Shown: positions 33,601-46,500 of the stretch, piece by piece
Layout of the letters: each line of letters starts with the position of its first letter
How positions within the stretch are numbered: position 1 is the first letter of the stretch
Source: Trachythela sp. YZ-2020
Taxonomy: Eukaryota; Cnidaria; Anthozoa; Malacalcyonacea; Clavulariidae
Length of the DNA stretch: 64,000 nucleotides
Direction: 5' to 3'
Assembly (NCBI GenBank): GCA_016169945.1
Contig: JADLSH010000191.1
Span: forward strand, 1,949,501 to 2,013,500
The notes under the pieces: generated by a model
What the model saw: the letters and a program-made list of their open reading frames with translations, nothing else
The model's database searches: none
Told to the model about the DNA's origin: nothing
Translations under genes and position numbers: made by a program

Positions 33601-34662
33601 AGCATTCTGTACTAAAAATGTGTATTATCATTTGAACAATTTCTTAAATATTTTCTTCTACCATAATATTAAACAACAACAATAATAGTTCCTGTTGTTA
33701 AATCGAATAAAAATTCTAAATAAAATACTTTTGGTTGTAAAATGGTGCGATACGTTTCTTGTATTGTTATGTTTATTTTTTAGCAAAGCATTTATCAAAA
33801 CTGTCTATGATCAAAACAACAAAGAACATATGTTTTATGAAGTCAAATTCCTCACGCTAGGCGCTCAGTCTTAAAACCTCGGATTTTATTGTGACGTCAC
33901 TGCCACCAAGTTTTACCATCACGACAGAGTATAAAACTGTCAGTCATGGTATCTATTTTGCCGAGCAAAGTTTTCAACGTGGAAAAGATATTTGAAAATA
34001 TGTCTAGCCAGGTCCTTTTTGCAATCGTTTTCTTGTATTAATATATCCTTATTTTTTTAATTATATTTAGAATTCCTGCGCGAATACGCACCTCTCGTCT
34101 CGTCAATAACATTATATTTTGTATTTTGTACGCCGTTTGAATCCCTGCCGCTCTTGTGTCGCTCCAAGAGTGGAGCGGCGTCTGAAACGGGCCTTACCAT
34201 GAATGATAACTTCGTAAATGAATGATTAGATTGGCATTATTATGCCAAAACCAAATTCCTTGTTGAAATATTTATACGAACGTGAAGCACTTCTGTAGCT
34301 TCGATTATCAAACGCTTGACATAAACTATGTATAAACCATAGTTTATTCAACGTCTCTTTCTCTGAAGCTTATATCGATCATGCAGAACGAATTAAGATA
34401 ATCACGCTTTATGCTTCATTTGAATAACAACAGAACATTAATGCAAACAACAAATATTGACACTTGGAACTGTTTTGTAGTCAGAAATCAATACAATATC
34501 ATTTCAAAAGCTTATATACAAATCTTCTGTCATGTATGACAAAACAGATGAAGGGCCTTCTCGTTAAAGTTCTTGTTTTGATTCTATAAACCCTCAAGGG
34601 TCAAACATAATTGACATAATTATCGTATAAAAATACAGACACGTACAGCACGTCATGCAGTG
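33601..34662. other. Spacer between the tandem phosphatase genes
   Basis: AT-rich. AATAAA-type sites occur near 33707-33721. The 34620-34660 part is the presumed PAP2 5' UTR. No gene or clear repeat is seen. Confidence 0.45.
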
Positions 34663-37600
34663 ATGGCGAAGTTCACTAGTACAACGTTTTGTCTTGTCGT
34701 TGCTTGCATTTTACTAAATGTTGAAGCGGAGAATGAGTTAGTACCAACGTATTTTGGAAGAAAGTATAAAAATGGCAGCTTTATTGATGCCACTATTAAA
34801 TCAAACTGGTTTAAAATCACGCTGCGTCCCAGCTCAATGCTACAGAATTCCGACACAACACTGAATATTAAACCTTCTTTGGCTAAGAATGGTCAATATG
34901 TCAATGTTACTTGGAAGGGAGTTCAAGACGCAAAAGCAGAAGATTTTATAGCTTTATATTGCCCGGAGAATTCGAAAGAGAATGATTATCTTGACTTCTT
35001 TAATGTAGACCAAGCATCAACCTACAGTCACGGCTATGGTGAACACTCAGTACAATTATACAACGTGAGAACTAATTGTGAGATGAGATATTTTCGTTAC
35101 ATTTCAAAAGATCGTCAGCAATTTGTAGCAAGAAGTAATATTGTGATGTTTGAAGGAGGACCTGAACAACCATTACAAATACATCTCGCTTTAACTGGAA
35201 ACCCGAGTGAAATGAGAATTATGTGGGTCTCCGGTACTGGTAAGTCATTTTACTAAAATAACATAAAGTATTCTGTCAAGTACCTACCATATGTACAACA
35301 GATGGTGGTCAACTTGCAGTTATCAGAGTGAGATAATGTGAGATTGAGAGATGTAGTTTAGATTTCGTGCTCCCAGAAATGTCCACAGCTCTGAAATTGA
35401 CCAACTGTACCACCATAATAATTTTCTTTTGTTTTCTGCATCAGACCAGGCACCCATTGTAAAATTTGGTCGCAGCAAAACAAAACTTGGCTCAGTTGTT
35501 GAAGGCAAATCTCAGACATACACAGCAGATGACTTTTGTTCACTTCAAGGGAAGTTCATTGATCCAGGATTTATCCATGATGTTCTTCTCACTGGACTAG
35601 AACCATATACAGTCTATTATTATTCATGTGGTGTGCCAGGGGTAAGAGAAGTATACCTACCTACCTACCTACCTGCCTGCCTGCCTACCTGCCTGCCTAC
35701 CTACCTACCTACCTACCTACTTGCCTGCCCACTGCCTGCCCACCTGCCTGCCTGCCTGCCTGCCCGCCCACCTGCCTGCCTGCCTGCCTGCCTGCGTGGC
35801 TGCGTGCCTGCCTGCCTGCCTGCCTGCGCCTGCCTGCACCTGCCTGCCTGCCTGCCTGCACCTGCCTGCCACTGCCTGCCTGCCTGCCTGCCTCCCTGCC
35901 TGCCTGCCTGCCTGCCTGTCACTGCCTGCCTGCCTGCCACCTGCACCCCTGCCTGCCTGCCTGCCTGTCTGCCTGCCTGCCTGCCTGCCACCTACCTACC
36001 TACCTACCTACCTACCTACCTGCCTACCTACTTACCTACCTTACCTACCTAACTTATGTTCACACAAATTCTTGTTAAAACAAGCGCTAACATTTACTCA
36101 TTCACATTTCAGCACATGAGCTCAATAAGGTCATTTAAGACAGCACCACAGATTGGACCAGATGTTGGTTTTAAATTCATAGTATATGGTGATCATGGTA
36201 TACTACCAGCAGCCTACAGTACCGCTAAATATGTGTTGAATGATGTACAGAATGGTTATGAGTTTATCTTTCACAATGGAGACATCTCTTATGCCAGAGG
36301 CATGGTATGTATAGCTTGGTTTCACTAAACACTATCGTGCAACAGTTCGTGGTCAACCTGCAGTTATCAGAGTGAGAAAATAATGTTAATTACTTCTGTT
36401 TGGCGGCAAATAAATAGAATTGATAGATTTAGTTTAATTTGCTTAGAATGTGAGCAGCTGTATAACAAAACGCGGCTTCAAAAACACAACGCGAAAAAAC
36501 AATAAGCCAGTTCGGATTTAGGCGTAATAAAATTGCAGTTGAATCATAAGATGCAGCTGAGATTGGAAGAATTAAAATATGCATATCGAAGTATTCAACT
36601 GCTCGAAGAACAATTAGTTTCCGCACGGTTGACTCACTTTAATTAAACAATTTATTCCCTTAAGTGCACCTTTCTTTATTTTGCTTTACGCAGGAGACAA
36701 AATATGCTAGTACAAAAATTATTTAACGACATTTCTATTGTGGCCATACAGTACAGGGTGTCCCAAAAAAAAAGTAAACCCTTTGAAATTGAAATTAGCA
36801 TTGCTCTCAAACAACCTATTGAGTATTGTATTCAATTCACACATGGGTATAATTAAGAAAAACTTGAACTGTGTGTTAAGAAAGGATTCAGAAGCTTTTT
36901 GTCTTCGTTTGAGGCCTGTTTTACATGTCGAATTTCCGTTGAATTTAACTCGTCAAGTTTAATATGAAATATCTTTGTGGAAGAGAAGTGTCTATTGAAA
37001 CCAAATTGAATTTCTTGTCAGGAGTACATCTGGGAACAATGGCATGCGTTGATTGAACCATATTCCAGTATTGCCCCTTACATGGTAGGTATTGGTAACC
37101 ATGAACAGAACCATATTGATGATTCGGGCAAAGATCCTAGTGGGGTTGAAGGGGATGGTTGGCATCCATGGTGGGGTACAATGGATGATGATTCACATGG
37201 CGAGTGTGGTGTCCCTATGTTCTATCGTTTCCATATGCCTGATAATGGTAACTATATCTGGTGGTAAGTTTTAATTGATCATTAATTGCTTTGATTAGAA
37301 TCAATAGACAGCATAGAATTATAGGTGGGTTTCGCTAAGCTCTATCGTGCAGCAGATGGTGGTCACCTGGAAACCCACCTATAGTGTAATAGAGAAGAAT
37401 AGAATAGAATAAATTGAATGGATAATAATAGATAGGAAAAGAAAAAACTTACTGTGGTGTACTTAGAAAGTATTTTTCAGTTTGCTTACAGGGAGAACGC
37501 GTTGACAGATTTTCTATTTAACAAAAACTTTCAAAGCGTGGTTTTCAAATATTCGTTACTATTTAGGTATAGTTATGACTACGGTATGGTGCATTTCATC

Positions 37601-38649
37601 ATGATAAGTACAGAACATGATCTGAGTCCAGGATCGAGACAATATGTTTGGTTGGAACAAGATTTAAAAAATATTAATCGTTCAAAAACTCCGTGGGTTA
37701 TTCTTGGAGGACATCGACCTATGTATACTAGTCAGATTGAACCAAGTAAGGCTCCTCGAACTCATCAATAATTCATGAGCAAAACACAAAGGAACTCAGC
37801 ACCGTATTCAACTCTTTTGCGTTGAATTTCTTTTTAAATACTGGTTCGTTTGAGACGTTACATTATACACGAGAAGGAGTTTTTGATGTAATATATCATA
37901 CATGAGAAGGAGTTTATTATAGTGATTTGAAATACCGAAAAGTGTGTTGAAAAACAAGGCGCTAGCCGAGTTTTTTAACATACTTTGAGGTGTGTTTAAA
38001 TCACTATAATAAACGACTTCGAGTGTATGATATAGCTTCTCAAACAAACCAGTATTTAAAGAGAAATTCAACGCGAAAGTTGAGTTAATTTATGGGTTTT
38101 TATTACCGTGGTATCAAGACAACGATACGGTGGTGATTTCCTTTGTGTTTTGCTCATGAATTATTAATGAGTTTGAGAAGGTTATTTTAAACGTTGAAAA
38201 GTGTGGTGAAAAATGAGGTTATACATACTTACATCTATTGACGTTTATTATACAAACTTCTCAACTAGTACAAATATCAATATTCTGTTGTTTATTTAGA
38301 AAATTTCATTGTGGCGCTAGCATTTCAATTCTTATTTGAAGATCTACTACATCATTACAAAGTTGACCTAGCATTCTGGGCGCACTACCACAGCTACGAA
38401 CGGACATGCGCAGTGTATAAAAATACATGTACTGACGATGGTATTGTACATATTGTTATTGGTACGGCGGGAAAGGGAGCTGATTGGCCACCGTTTTTGC
38501 CTCCTAATTGGTCCAAATTTCGCCGCCATATTGATCCGTACGGGTACGGTCGTGTCACGCTCGCTAACCGCTCGGCTTTGCATTTTGAATACTTCGTGAA
38601 CAGCGAGAAGAGAGTTGTGGATGAGGTATGGCTGTACAAGAATGACTAG
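34663..38649 (+). CDS. Purple acid phosphatase 2 (tandem paralogue)
   Basis: Six exons (34663-35239, 35445-35641, 36113-36304, 37022-37263, 37567-37745, 38300-38649) sum to 579 codons, giving 578 residues. It starts MAKFTSTTFCLVVACILLNV, a signal peptide, followed by the N-terminal domain with PENSKENDYLDFFN. The catalytic domain shows YGDHG, NGDISYARG, GNHE, GGHRPMY and AHYHSYERT, so all metal ligands are kept. It is collinear with PAP1 and shares every splice site except PAP1's first intron, which is absent here. Many blocks are nearly identical (for example GGPEQPLQIHLALTG). A CCTG/CCTA microsatellite fills intron 2 and a foldback element fills intron 5. Activity as an acid phosphatase is inferred. 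Confidence 0.94.
35270..35410. repeat. Palindromic MITE family 1, degraded, in PAP2 intron 1
   Basis: Contains ACAGATGGTGGTCAACTTGC, AGTTATCAGAGTGAGA and ATTGAGAGATGTAGTTTAGA, then a poor right end. Confidence 0.6.
35655..36050. repeat. CCTG/CCTA tetranucleotide microsatellite
   Basis: About 400 bp of (CCTA)n, then long (CCTG)n with interruptions, then (CCTA)n again. It is in PAP2 intron 2 and is open in several frames as Pro/Ala/Cys/Leu-rich nonsense. Confidence 0.95.
36319..36440. repeat. Palindromic MITE family 1, left half
   Basis: TTTCACTAAACACTATCGTG, then GTTCGTGGTCAACCTGCAGT and TATCAGAGTGAGAAAATAAT. It lies just after the PAP2 exon 3 donor. Confidence 0.65.
36745..36965. repeat. 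Possible transposon remnant
   Basis: It starts with ACAGGGTGTCCCAAAAAAAA, an end commonly seen in invertebrate transposons of Tc1/mariner type. The following 200 bp does not give a readable transposase. Low certainty. Confidence 0.3.
37323..37386. repeat. Palindromic MITE family 1, minimal copy
   Basis: About 60 bp beginning ATAGGTGGGTTTCGC and ending with its inverse, GAAACCCACCTAT. The GCAGCAGATGGTGGTCACCT core lies between. It shows that the family's outer end is GGTGGGTTTC. Confidence 0.7.
37765..38178. repeat. Complete long-TIR foldback element (family 3)
   Basis: Outer ends TCATCAATAATTCATGAGC and GCTCATGAATTATTAATGA are inverted. The arms extend inward past AAATACTGGTTCGTTTGAGA and its inverse to a central palindrome around TTATTATAGTGATTT. 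It lies in the last intron of PAP2. The half copy at 12881-13172 belongs to the same family. Confidence 0.75.
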
Positions 38650-39524
38650 CTCGGAAAATTGCTGCAATGGTAGTGCTTAGTGAAACCTACCAATTTTAGT
38701 ACTCACAATTAATGTTAGAAATGCTACATGAAATTGTTGCATTTATGTTAGTTTTAATGTTAGAAATTCTACATAAAATAATTTAAAATCATCATATTTA
38801 ATATGAATTGCACAGTGCAGAATGCACAATAAATACGCAATGCACCAATGTAAGTTAATATAGGATACACAATATTTCAATTATTTTGTATGACATTTGT
38901 CCGCTGTTTTTCTGTCAAAATATTACCCTGGGTGCAACATGTACACGTATCTGCCAACGCGTTCGTTGCGCGATCCTTCATCCGTCCTTTATACGTGAAC
39001 TTCGATGTTTGTAACGAGTGTTTGAAGTTCTCAATTAGCTCAGCCAATCAGTGTGAAACTAGTTAAACGTGATTGGCTGACCAAACCTGAAAGACACGTC
39101 ATAATAGACAATGCTTTTATCTACGACTGTTCATCTTTAGATGAAAACGACTAAAATTTCAGCTTTCCAAGTGAATGGTTGTAGTGTTTTTTCCCACGGG
39201 GAACAAATAGATTAGATATAAAATTCTTGTACGTATAGTTTTTTTGCGTGTTAAGGGGCCACAGTAATTGGTTTTAACTGTTGTGGCGTCCCCGCCATTT
39301 GTTATTAGTGTTTAATTTTAGTGTGTTGTATGGTGTTTTTTTGGTTTTTTTGTGTGTTTGTAACTTTATTTGTTATTTTCTGATGTAAATGTGTCACCTG
39401 GCAAAGTTAAATAATAATAATAAAATAGTATGTAGTAACGACTCCAGCTATATATGCAGCTCAGTGATTACATAAAAATTGCGCAATATTCCGGGGGGGG
39501 AGAGCGTGGAACAAATAAATAAAG
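38650..39524. other. Spacer between PAP2 and PNO1
   Basis: A MITE family 1 right end (GGTAGTGCTTAGTGAAACCT) follows the PAP2 stop at about 38669-38688. The rest is AT-rich with presumed PNO1 promoter sequence. No gene is seen. Confidence 0.45.
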
Positions 39525-41936
39525 ATGGCTGATAAAAGCAAGGACGAAGGGTCTTCAAAATCAACGTCTGATGGCCAAAATAATGAAGCGTTTAAAACAG
39601 TTATACGAAGAAAACGTAGAAAAGACACTGCTGAAGATATGGATACATCAGTTAGCGCTAAACGACCAAGTTTTCCGCCATTATCAGGGGAGAGTTTGAC
39701 GGTATGTGATGAAATATAGTGAATAAATGCCATGTATAAAACACGTGGGTAATGATTTTTGATTATTTTGATCTCTCAATTCTATTCATTTGCCTCCTAA
39801 TGGAAGACTACTATATATAATGAAAAGAATTAACATTGTTTTCTTGCTCTGATGGTTTACACCACCATCTGCATGTTCCAAGTAAAGGTCATAGCCTCAT
39901 AGGTGGGAACAAGTTTTTATGCTGTGGTCGTTTTACTCTCACCAGAATGGCAAAGTAGAGAGGCGAAAAGTTCCTGTGCCGCCAAACAGATACACACCTT
40001 TGAAAGACAACTGGATGAAAATATTTGAACCTGTCGTCGAACATTTACATCTGCAAATACGATTTAATCTTGGCTCAAGAAATGTTGAAATTAAAGTAAG
40101 TTTTAGTATATATGCATTTCTTCGAAACAAGCATTATTGAGATACTATAAACAGTGAATGACAAAAATTATGCTAATTCTGGGTACTTTACTCAGGTAAC
40201 GTTGAATGTTGATTTTTGTTTAGACATGTAAAGAAACTAAAGATTTTGGTGCAATACAAAAAGCTGAAGACTTTGTTAGAGCGTTTATATTAGGTTTTGA
40301 AATTGAGGTAAGGTGGAATTGGTTTAAAGCCTCCTGTGGAATTGGTTTTGAATGTTTTCCAGGGGGGTTCAGCATGACCCGGGTTCTCCATTGTAGTTGA
40401 TTTTGAATCTGTTAATCCAGTTTAATGATGATCACTGCCATGCTAATTGTGAGAGCTGCACGTGTCGTGAAACTTCAACAAGTTTACACACAAAATGCTC
40501 TATGACATCGCAATTATCTCAACTCATTCTGAAAACTGGATGTCTGACTTTATAAAGTACACATACTTTATAGTATTTTGAATATGAGAATGCTGTTTTT
40601 GTTGTCTGAACTACCTAAAAGAAATGAAAAAGTTCTGTTACTTTCAATATTTTTCAGGTAGTTCAGACACCAACTGTGGCAGCTTATTGTAGATTACTGC
40701 CTACACTGAATCTACACATTTTAATAAAGAATATCTACAATACCGATATTTTGTCTTCTAGGATGCACTTGCATTGATAAGATTAGATGACCTATTTGTT
40801 GAATCATTTCAAGTCACAGATGGTAGGTAAAAATTATTTAAAACATTACATATTCAGGGATGGATCCAGTATGATCTGATAGGGCGGGGGGGGGGGGGTG
40901 CTAAGCGGGTGCTGATCATGAAGCAGGGTGTGGCCAGCATCTGAAGCAGAGTGAATCATCACTAAGGACCCTCTGCAAGGTCAAGACGGTCATCGTGTCA
41001 GAAAAGTTTTGAAAAATAAGATTGCCTAGATGGTCAAAAAGGCCTATCAATGGCCAGATACTTGATTTTTGTTTGATAAATGCTCTGTCAAATCCAAAAT
41101 TCAGATTTGATATGGAATTTGCACCCCCCTTAGCCAAGCATTGGAGAGGTGTGCACCCCCCAGTAAATCCATCCCTGACTCTATTCACTTTAATTAATGA
41201 ACTTATTTGATATTTATTTTGTTTTGTTGCAGTAAAACCATTAAAAGGAGATCATCTCTCTCGTGCAATTGGTCGCGTGGCTGGTAAAGGAGGAAGGACA
41301 AAATTTACTATTGAAAATGTCACCAAGACACGTATTGTTGTCGCTGACTCGTAAGTACTTATTATACAACTGCTTTATAAAGTATTTTTATTGAGAAGTA
41401 TCCAAATATCGCTGTATATTTGTACTCGTTTTTAGCGTTATTTGGACACTTTTTAACACAGTTGTATAATAATGGGTGTTATTTATTGTTTAATACTGTA
41501 TGTCGTCTGCTTGATCAACAGTGTGCAGATAATGCATCAAATAACAAATACAGAGTTAATTTGATACATGTAAATTCTATGCTCCTTTCCAGGAAAATCC
41601 ACATACTAGGATCATTTCAAAACATCAAGATTGCAAGAACAGCGATATGTAACTTAATCCTTGGTGAGTACTCTTTCTTGAGGTTTTACAGTCAAAGTTC
41701 CAACTCAATTGTCAACATTCAAGTTCAATAGGAAAACAAGAAAATGAATATTGCAATATTGATGGCAATATTGCAATATACAGGGGAACACAACATCCGG
41801 TTTGACTGTAACTGATTTCTTGGCTCTGCATTTTACTAGAAATTCTGTGTATGTTTATATAATTACAGGGAGCCCTCCATCCAAGGTTTATGGCAACATG
41901 AGAGCAGTTGCAAGTAGATCTGCCAATCATTTCTAA
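39525..41936 (+). CDS. PNO1: PNO1, KH-domain 40S ribosome assembly factor
   Basis: Seven exons (39525-39701, 39946-40095, 40224-40307, 40762-40822, 41233-41350, 41593-41663, 41869-41936) give 242 residues, close to the human protein. PNO1 (Dim2/Rrp20) binds pre-40S particles and partners the NOB1 nuclease in 20S pre-rRNA maturation. The N-terminus ([12 protein letters not shown]) is acidic and disordered as in orthologues. The KH-like region shows GSRNVEIK, the KH GxxG segment [20 protein letters not shown] and [17 protein letters not shown]. The C-terminus [14 protein letters not shown] matches the family end. The start is the first ATG (AAGATGG). A hAT-like MITE sits in intron 4. Confidence 0.96.
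39770..39905. repeat. Palindromic MITE family 1, degraded, PNO1 intron 1
   Basis: Contains CTCTCAATTCTATTCATTTG, CTACTATATATAATGAAAAG and ACACCACCATCTGC, the right half of the family. Confidence 0.55.
40855..41177. repeat. hAT-like MITE in PNO1 intron 4
   Basis: Ends CAGGGATGGATCCAGTA and ATCCATCCCTG are inverted. The interior has poly-G. A related copy is at about 43892-44261. No matching 8-bp duplication is obvious. Confidence 0.6.
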
Positions 41937-42483
41937 AGTTTAACAAGATAGTGTGGTGGGGTGATCGATGTTGGTAAAATCACCCTGAAGATGTAGAAAG
42001 AGTTGACCTTGACAGTACCCTAAAATTATATAGTGCTGAAAAATTTGGTTGTGAAGCAAAATTACAGAAAGTTACTATAATTATTTTGTAAATATAATAC
42101 AATGAACTTATAATTATGATGAAATTTGTCAGAAATTTTTTGTGTTATCACCTCGCTGCTTCGGCCCTTGTTGTACAACAGAGCTGCATCCCTCGGTTTT
42201 GTGCCTGCAATCAGGCGCTCGAGAATTTAGGGAGGGCTACCTGCGCGTGGGCGAGTAGACACAGCGAGCCCTAGCAATATAAACATAACGTTTCAACTTC
42301 CATGTTTCTTCCATGTCACGTAGTGTAGTTGGAACTGTACTCGTTAATATTTATCGTTTATTGCTCCAAGCAAAGCTTTCAAACAATGTCATTCATACTT
42401 TCTGCAATGTGCTGTTGATATTAAAGAAGACCCATGGCTTTAAATGGTCTGGTAAGAAAAATTTTCATTTAAAATTTGATCAA

Positions 42484-42756
42484 ACCATAGTCCCTATAAC
42501 ACAGTGTCTGGAAACGCATCTAAAGCTTTTGTTCTATGTTTTTGTTCATGTTTGTGCACCTTCACGCTCAGTAAACACATTGTTCTTTCAGCATAATGAA
42601 GGAAGCAGCCAATAAAATCCCTGCAGCTGAATATTAACATTTGTAAAACAAAGAAAACGTGCACTCTCAGTAGACCCTCGACATCAACCCACGGACATGG
42701 CTATAAACTTTCAAGTTTGCCGTGTTTCCAGACGCTGTATTATAGGGACTATGATC
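42484..42756. repeat. Foldback element
   Basis: CATAGTCCCTATAACACAG at the left is mirrored by a CTGTATTATAGGGACTATG end on the right, with about 210 bp between. Non-coding. Confidence 0.6.
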
Positions 42757-43109
42757 AAACATGTCAAATAAAGTGACAAATTATAAAAGTGCTGTACAGC
42801 TCACAGCTGTAGCAATTCAAATATTTCCAAAATTTATTTATGTAATTAAATTAATGTATTAAAACAGTATCAAATGAATGACTTTAGTGACTTGTGTATT
42901 TCCTTGTTTGTGTTGAATTATGTAGAATTCCAGTTCAGTTCGCTTTACAAAAGAACAACCAAGGTTCGTGTACAGTATTTGTAAATATAAAATATCTAGA
43001 TTCTAGGGGAGGATGGAACATGGTCAACCAAGCGTGGCTGTAAAGTGTTATTAAGATTCAACTAAAAATATAAGATGATGTCAATATAATGTTAATGGCT
43101 TACACAAGT

Positions 43110-43340
43110 AAAATCTTGCATCTCGTCAACAATTAAGATCTGTTTGCAACAGGTTTGTAGCAAGCTTGTCAACAAGTTGTAACAATGTTGTCATTTTATC
43201 AAGTTGCTACAATGTTGTCACTCACAACGTTGAATTGCTGGACGATAACAAGTTTTTGTTGGAACAACTTGTAACAAGTCTGTTGAGTCAACAACCTTGT
43301 AGCCACATTGACAACTTGTCAACATTGAACAAGCTGGGAA
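43110..43340. repeat. Degenerate palindromic tandem array
   Basis: Repeated and inverted forms of CAAGTTGTAACAA, GTTGACAAGTT and TGTTACAACTTG fill the segment. They give self-complementary RNA on either strand. Confidence 0.6.
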
Positions 43341-43517
43341 TATGCAGTGCAAACACATCCTGATAACAGGTTGTTGAAAGCAGCATTGCTGTACAAGTCT
43401 GCTGCAGGTTTATAAGAAAAGAGCACATAGAGGGTGCGTTCGTTGAGGGTGCGTTCGTTGAGGGTTAAGCCTTGTGGCACACCCAAACATTGCAAAATTT
43501 CCATATTAAAATTGTAG

Positions 43518-46500
43518 TGTGAAAAAGAAGCAAAATTTCTTTGATGACGATGATTTTGAGACATTTGATGATGACAAAGACTTTAAAAAAATGACGGATT
43601 CATTCCCATCAAAAAACAAAAATGATGATGCTGCTGAAGCTGGCGATGAATTGGGAAAAGCCTGGGGAGGAAATGCTTATAGTTTTCAGAAAGGTTTGAA
43701 TCATGCCTGTATTTGAATCATGCCTTTTTTTGTAGCTAACAAAAAATAATTTGCAGTTAGCCCTGCGAGCGAAGCGAGCAGCTGGAGCAGTTTTGGGGCC
43801 ACATAGCTTGTGAGTTACAGTGGGGCCACCTCTACGGTGGGGTTACCTCGGATCCCAACATCAGCCCGACCATGGTTTGAATGCTTGTATACAGAAATGA
43901 TCCAGCTTGATTTGATGGGGGGTGGCAGCTAGCTGCTGACAGTGGAGTAGGCCACCAATATTACAGAGCTTTAGATTTGACTGCAACTACGACTACAAGA
44001 TTTTCCATTAAAATTCTGCTACTACACTTGTCCTCTCTTTGGCACAGCACATCTTTATAACAACAGTTGAGCCAAAGCGAGTGCAACTTTGAGTTTGTAG
44101 TAGCAGACGTTAAACAGAAATATTTTGTAGTCGTACTCGTAGTCCAATCTAAAGCTCCCTATTGACTGGGTGCAGTACCACTTAGCACCCCTGCTTGAGA
44201 TCTCCCTTGGCCATGGCTGTGGGTGCATACCCCGAACCCACCTAGATAATCCATCCCTGATTGCATATGTGGACTGTTGTGTTAAATCTGGATTATTTAT
44301 TTTTTTAACAGAAGATAAACCAAATATTCCAGTCAAAGTTCCAGTCAAACCCAATGTTCCAGATGCAGAGCAATCCAGTTTAAAAACAAGTATTCAAAGT
44401 AATTACAGAAACCAATTATCATTATTAGATATTTATGCCAACCATATTCATATCACCCAATTAATTAAACTGCACTTTTTAATTTACAATCATGGCTTGT
44501 GTCAAGCGTATATTTTGGGAATATTTAGTGTATTATATTCTTCAAGGTTTTATGGTATATCCATCACATTTGCAACTGGGGTTCAATGTATTATCTATCT
44601 AGTGACCATTTTTAGCCCATAGACAGATTTTCAGATTTTTTTTCTTTGTTCCAAAAAAAAGCAAAATAGGTGAGCGAGTGGACAGGGTAAGGTGGCGGGC
44701 AAGCTGCAGCAGGGGTGCGCACCGCCCACCTGGGGTGGGAAAACTTTTTGGGGGGGTGCAAAATATTTGGGGGGGTATTTCGTCTATGATTTAGCCTCAG
44801 TCTTATGCAAGTGGAATTACTGTGGAAATGCTTCCAAACACCATAGGTTTAGAAGGTGTTTGTAGATGGAATACTCGAACAAAAATTTATATACATTTTT
44901 TAGACCTAGCCAGGAGCAGTTACGAAAAATGCAACCGATTTTATCCTGTAGTAACACCGGACGAATAGGAGATTGACTTTGCTAGACCTCTAGGGAGAAC
45001 AGTTAATTTAGAACTAGAAGAGCTATCCGATATAAGTAAGTTTAGTTTAGCGTAGTAAAAGTTTTGTTTATCTCTAGAGCAATCAGATGTATTTCATCCA
45101 TTTCACATGCGTGATCAAATGAATAAAGGATCAAAATTTACTGAAACTTCTCAAGTTCTTCAAACATCAACATTTAAAACTGAAGAATCTGAAATGACCA
45201 CCACAACGTCCACAAGATATGAAGCTACTACAAGCTCCATTGAAAACGGTATAATGCTGTATTGTAGTTATCATGAAATTAAATATGACCTAAAATAAAC
45301 TAAATAACGTGGTCGTGCAACTTCAGAAATGTTAGTACTTATGAGAGCAAGAAAATTCAACTACATATTTCAACTCTATTTATTTCCCTCCAAATACAAG
45401 ACTACTATGTATAATGAAAAACATTTACATTATTTTCTCACTCTGATAACTGCTGGTTGACCACCATCTGCTGCACGATAGTGCTTAGTGAAACCTAGCT
45501 ATTATAACGCTAAACAATCTCACACAGTTGTCCAGAAAGCAAAATCAGAGATGACAGATGCTGAACGAAACAGAATGCAAGCTGAAATTAAAGAACTACA
45601 AAAAACTGTCTCTGTAAGTTATGCTTCTTGTTTTAAGGTGTCTAAATTTTTGTTTATATAAATCTGCAAATATAAAACTACTATGATCACTTTGTTTTGA
45701 TGACAGAGTCTTCGTCAACAACATAAGAAAGCTCCACAACCAGATGAAACTGTGAGAAAGCTCATGTTAAATCAGGTACTTTGAATATCTACACTGAATA
45801 TATCGGTCGATCAGTTGACCAGCCAGCCAGCCAGCCAGCCAGCCATGAGGTAGTCAGTCAGTTAGTGAGCCAGTCAATTATATAAACTTTAGCTGAATTT
45901 TATACTGCACTTAAAGGTCTAAAGGCATGAATAATAATGTTTGATATTTAGCCTTGTGTTCTGGAACTTTATAAATCACTCGATGGAAAACTTTCTTTAT
46001 TGGACGAATCAATAAAGCTCGGAGATGGTGATGCATTGATTACGGTGCGACTTGTTACATTCATTTTTTCATGACCACCTTTGACAGTCCTTTATCTTTC
46101 CTTTGACAATCTACATTCTTGAATTTGTTGATGTTCCTTTCAGGTTCTTCTGTTTCTTAAGAAGACAGTAAAACCCAGTAAGTTAGTAAAAACAGCGACT
46201 TACATTTTTTGAACATAACGTAAACCTTCTTCTGTATAATGTATAATGTATAGAATATTTTTGCCAGGTATTTTTGTACGAGAGATAAAGAAACGTCCTG
46301 TTGCAGTTCGCCATATTACCTCTTTTATGAAAGCACATTACGACTACGATGAACTTATCAAATTATTAAGGTACGATAAACTGAATTTAATACTACTAAA
46401 TGACAATTAATACACTATCACTATGCATGGGTATTGCATGTTTTGGTGAGCACAGCACAGAACTGAAAATGATGTGTATGATTTTATTTTTTAGACTTTT

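Larger units (their letters stand above)
41937..43517. other. Spacer between PNO1 and VIPAS39, with repeats
   Basis: It should contain the unidentified first exon of VIPAS39. Inverted segments at about 42486-42516 and 42724-42754 (CTATAACACAGTGTCTGGAAAC against its inverse) form a foldback. 43110-43340 is a degenerate tandem region built on TTGTTACAAGTTGTT-like units. No complete gene is seen. Confidence 0.45.

Noticed and set aside
35429..36119. Long Pro/Ala/Cys/Leu-rich open frames
   Set aside because: They are translations of the CCTG/CCTA microsatellite in PAP2 intron 2; the true exon ends at 35641.
42313..42615. 100-codon open frame as a gene
   Set aside because: No splice context or family resemblance, and it overlaps a foldback repeat.
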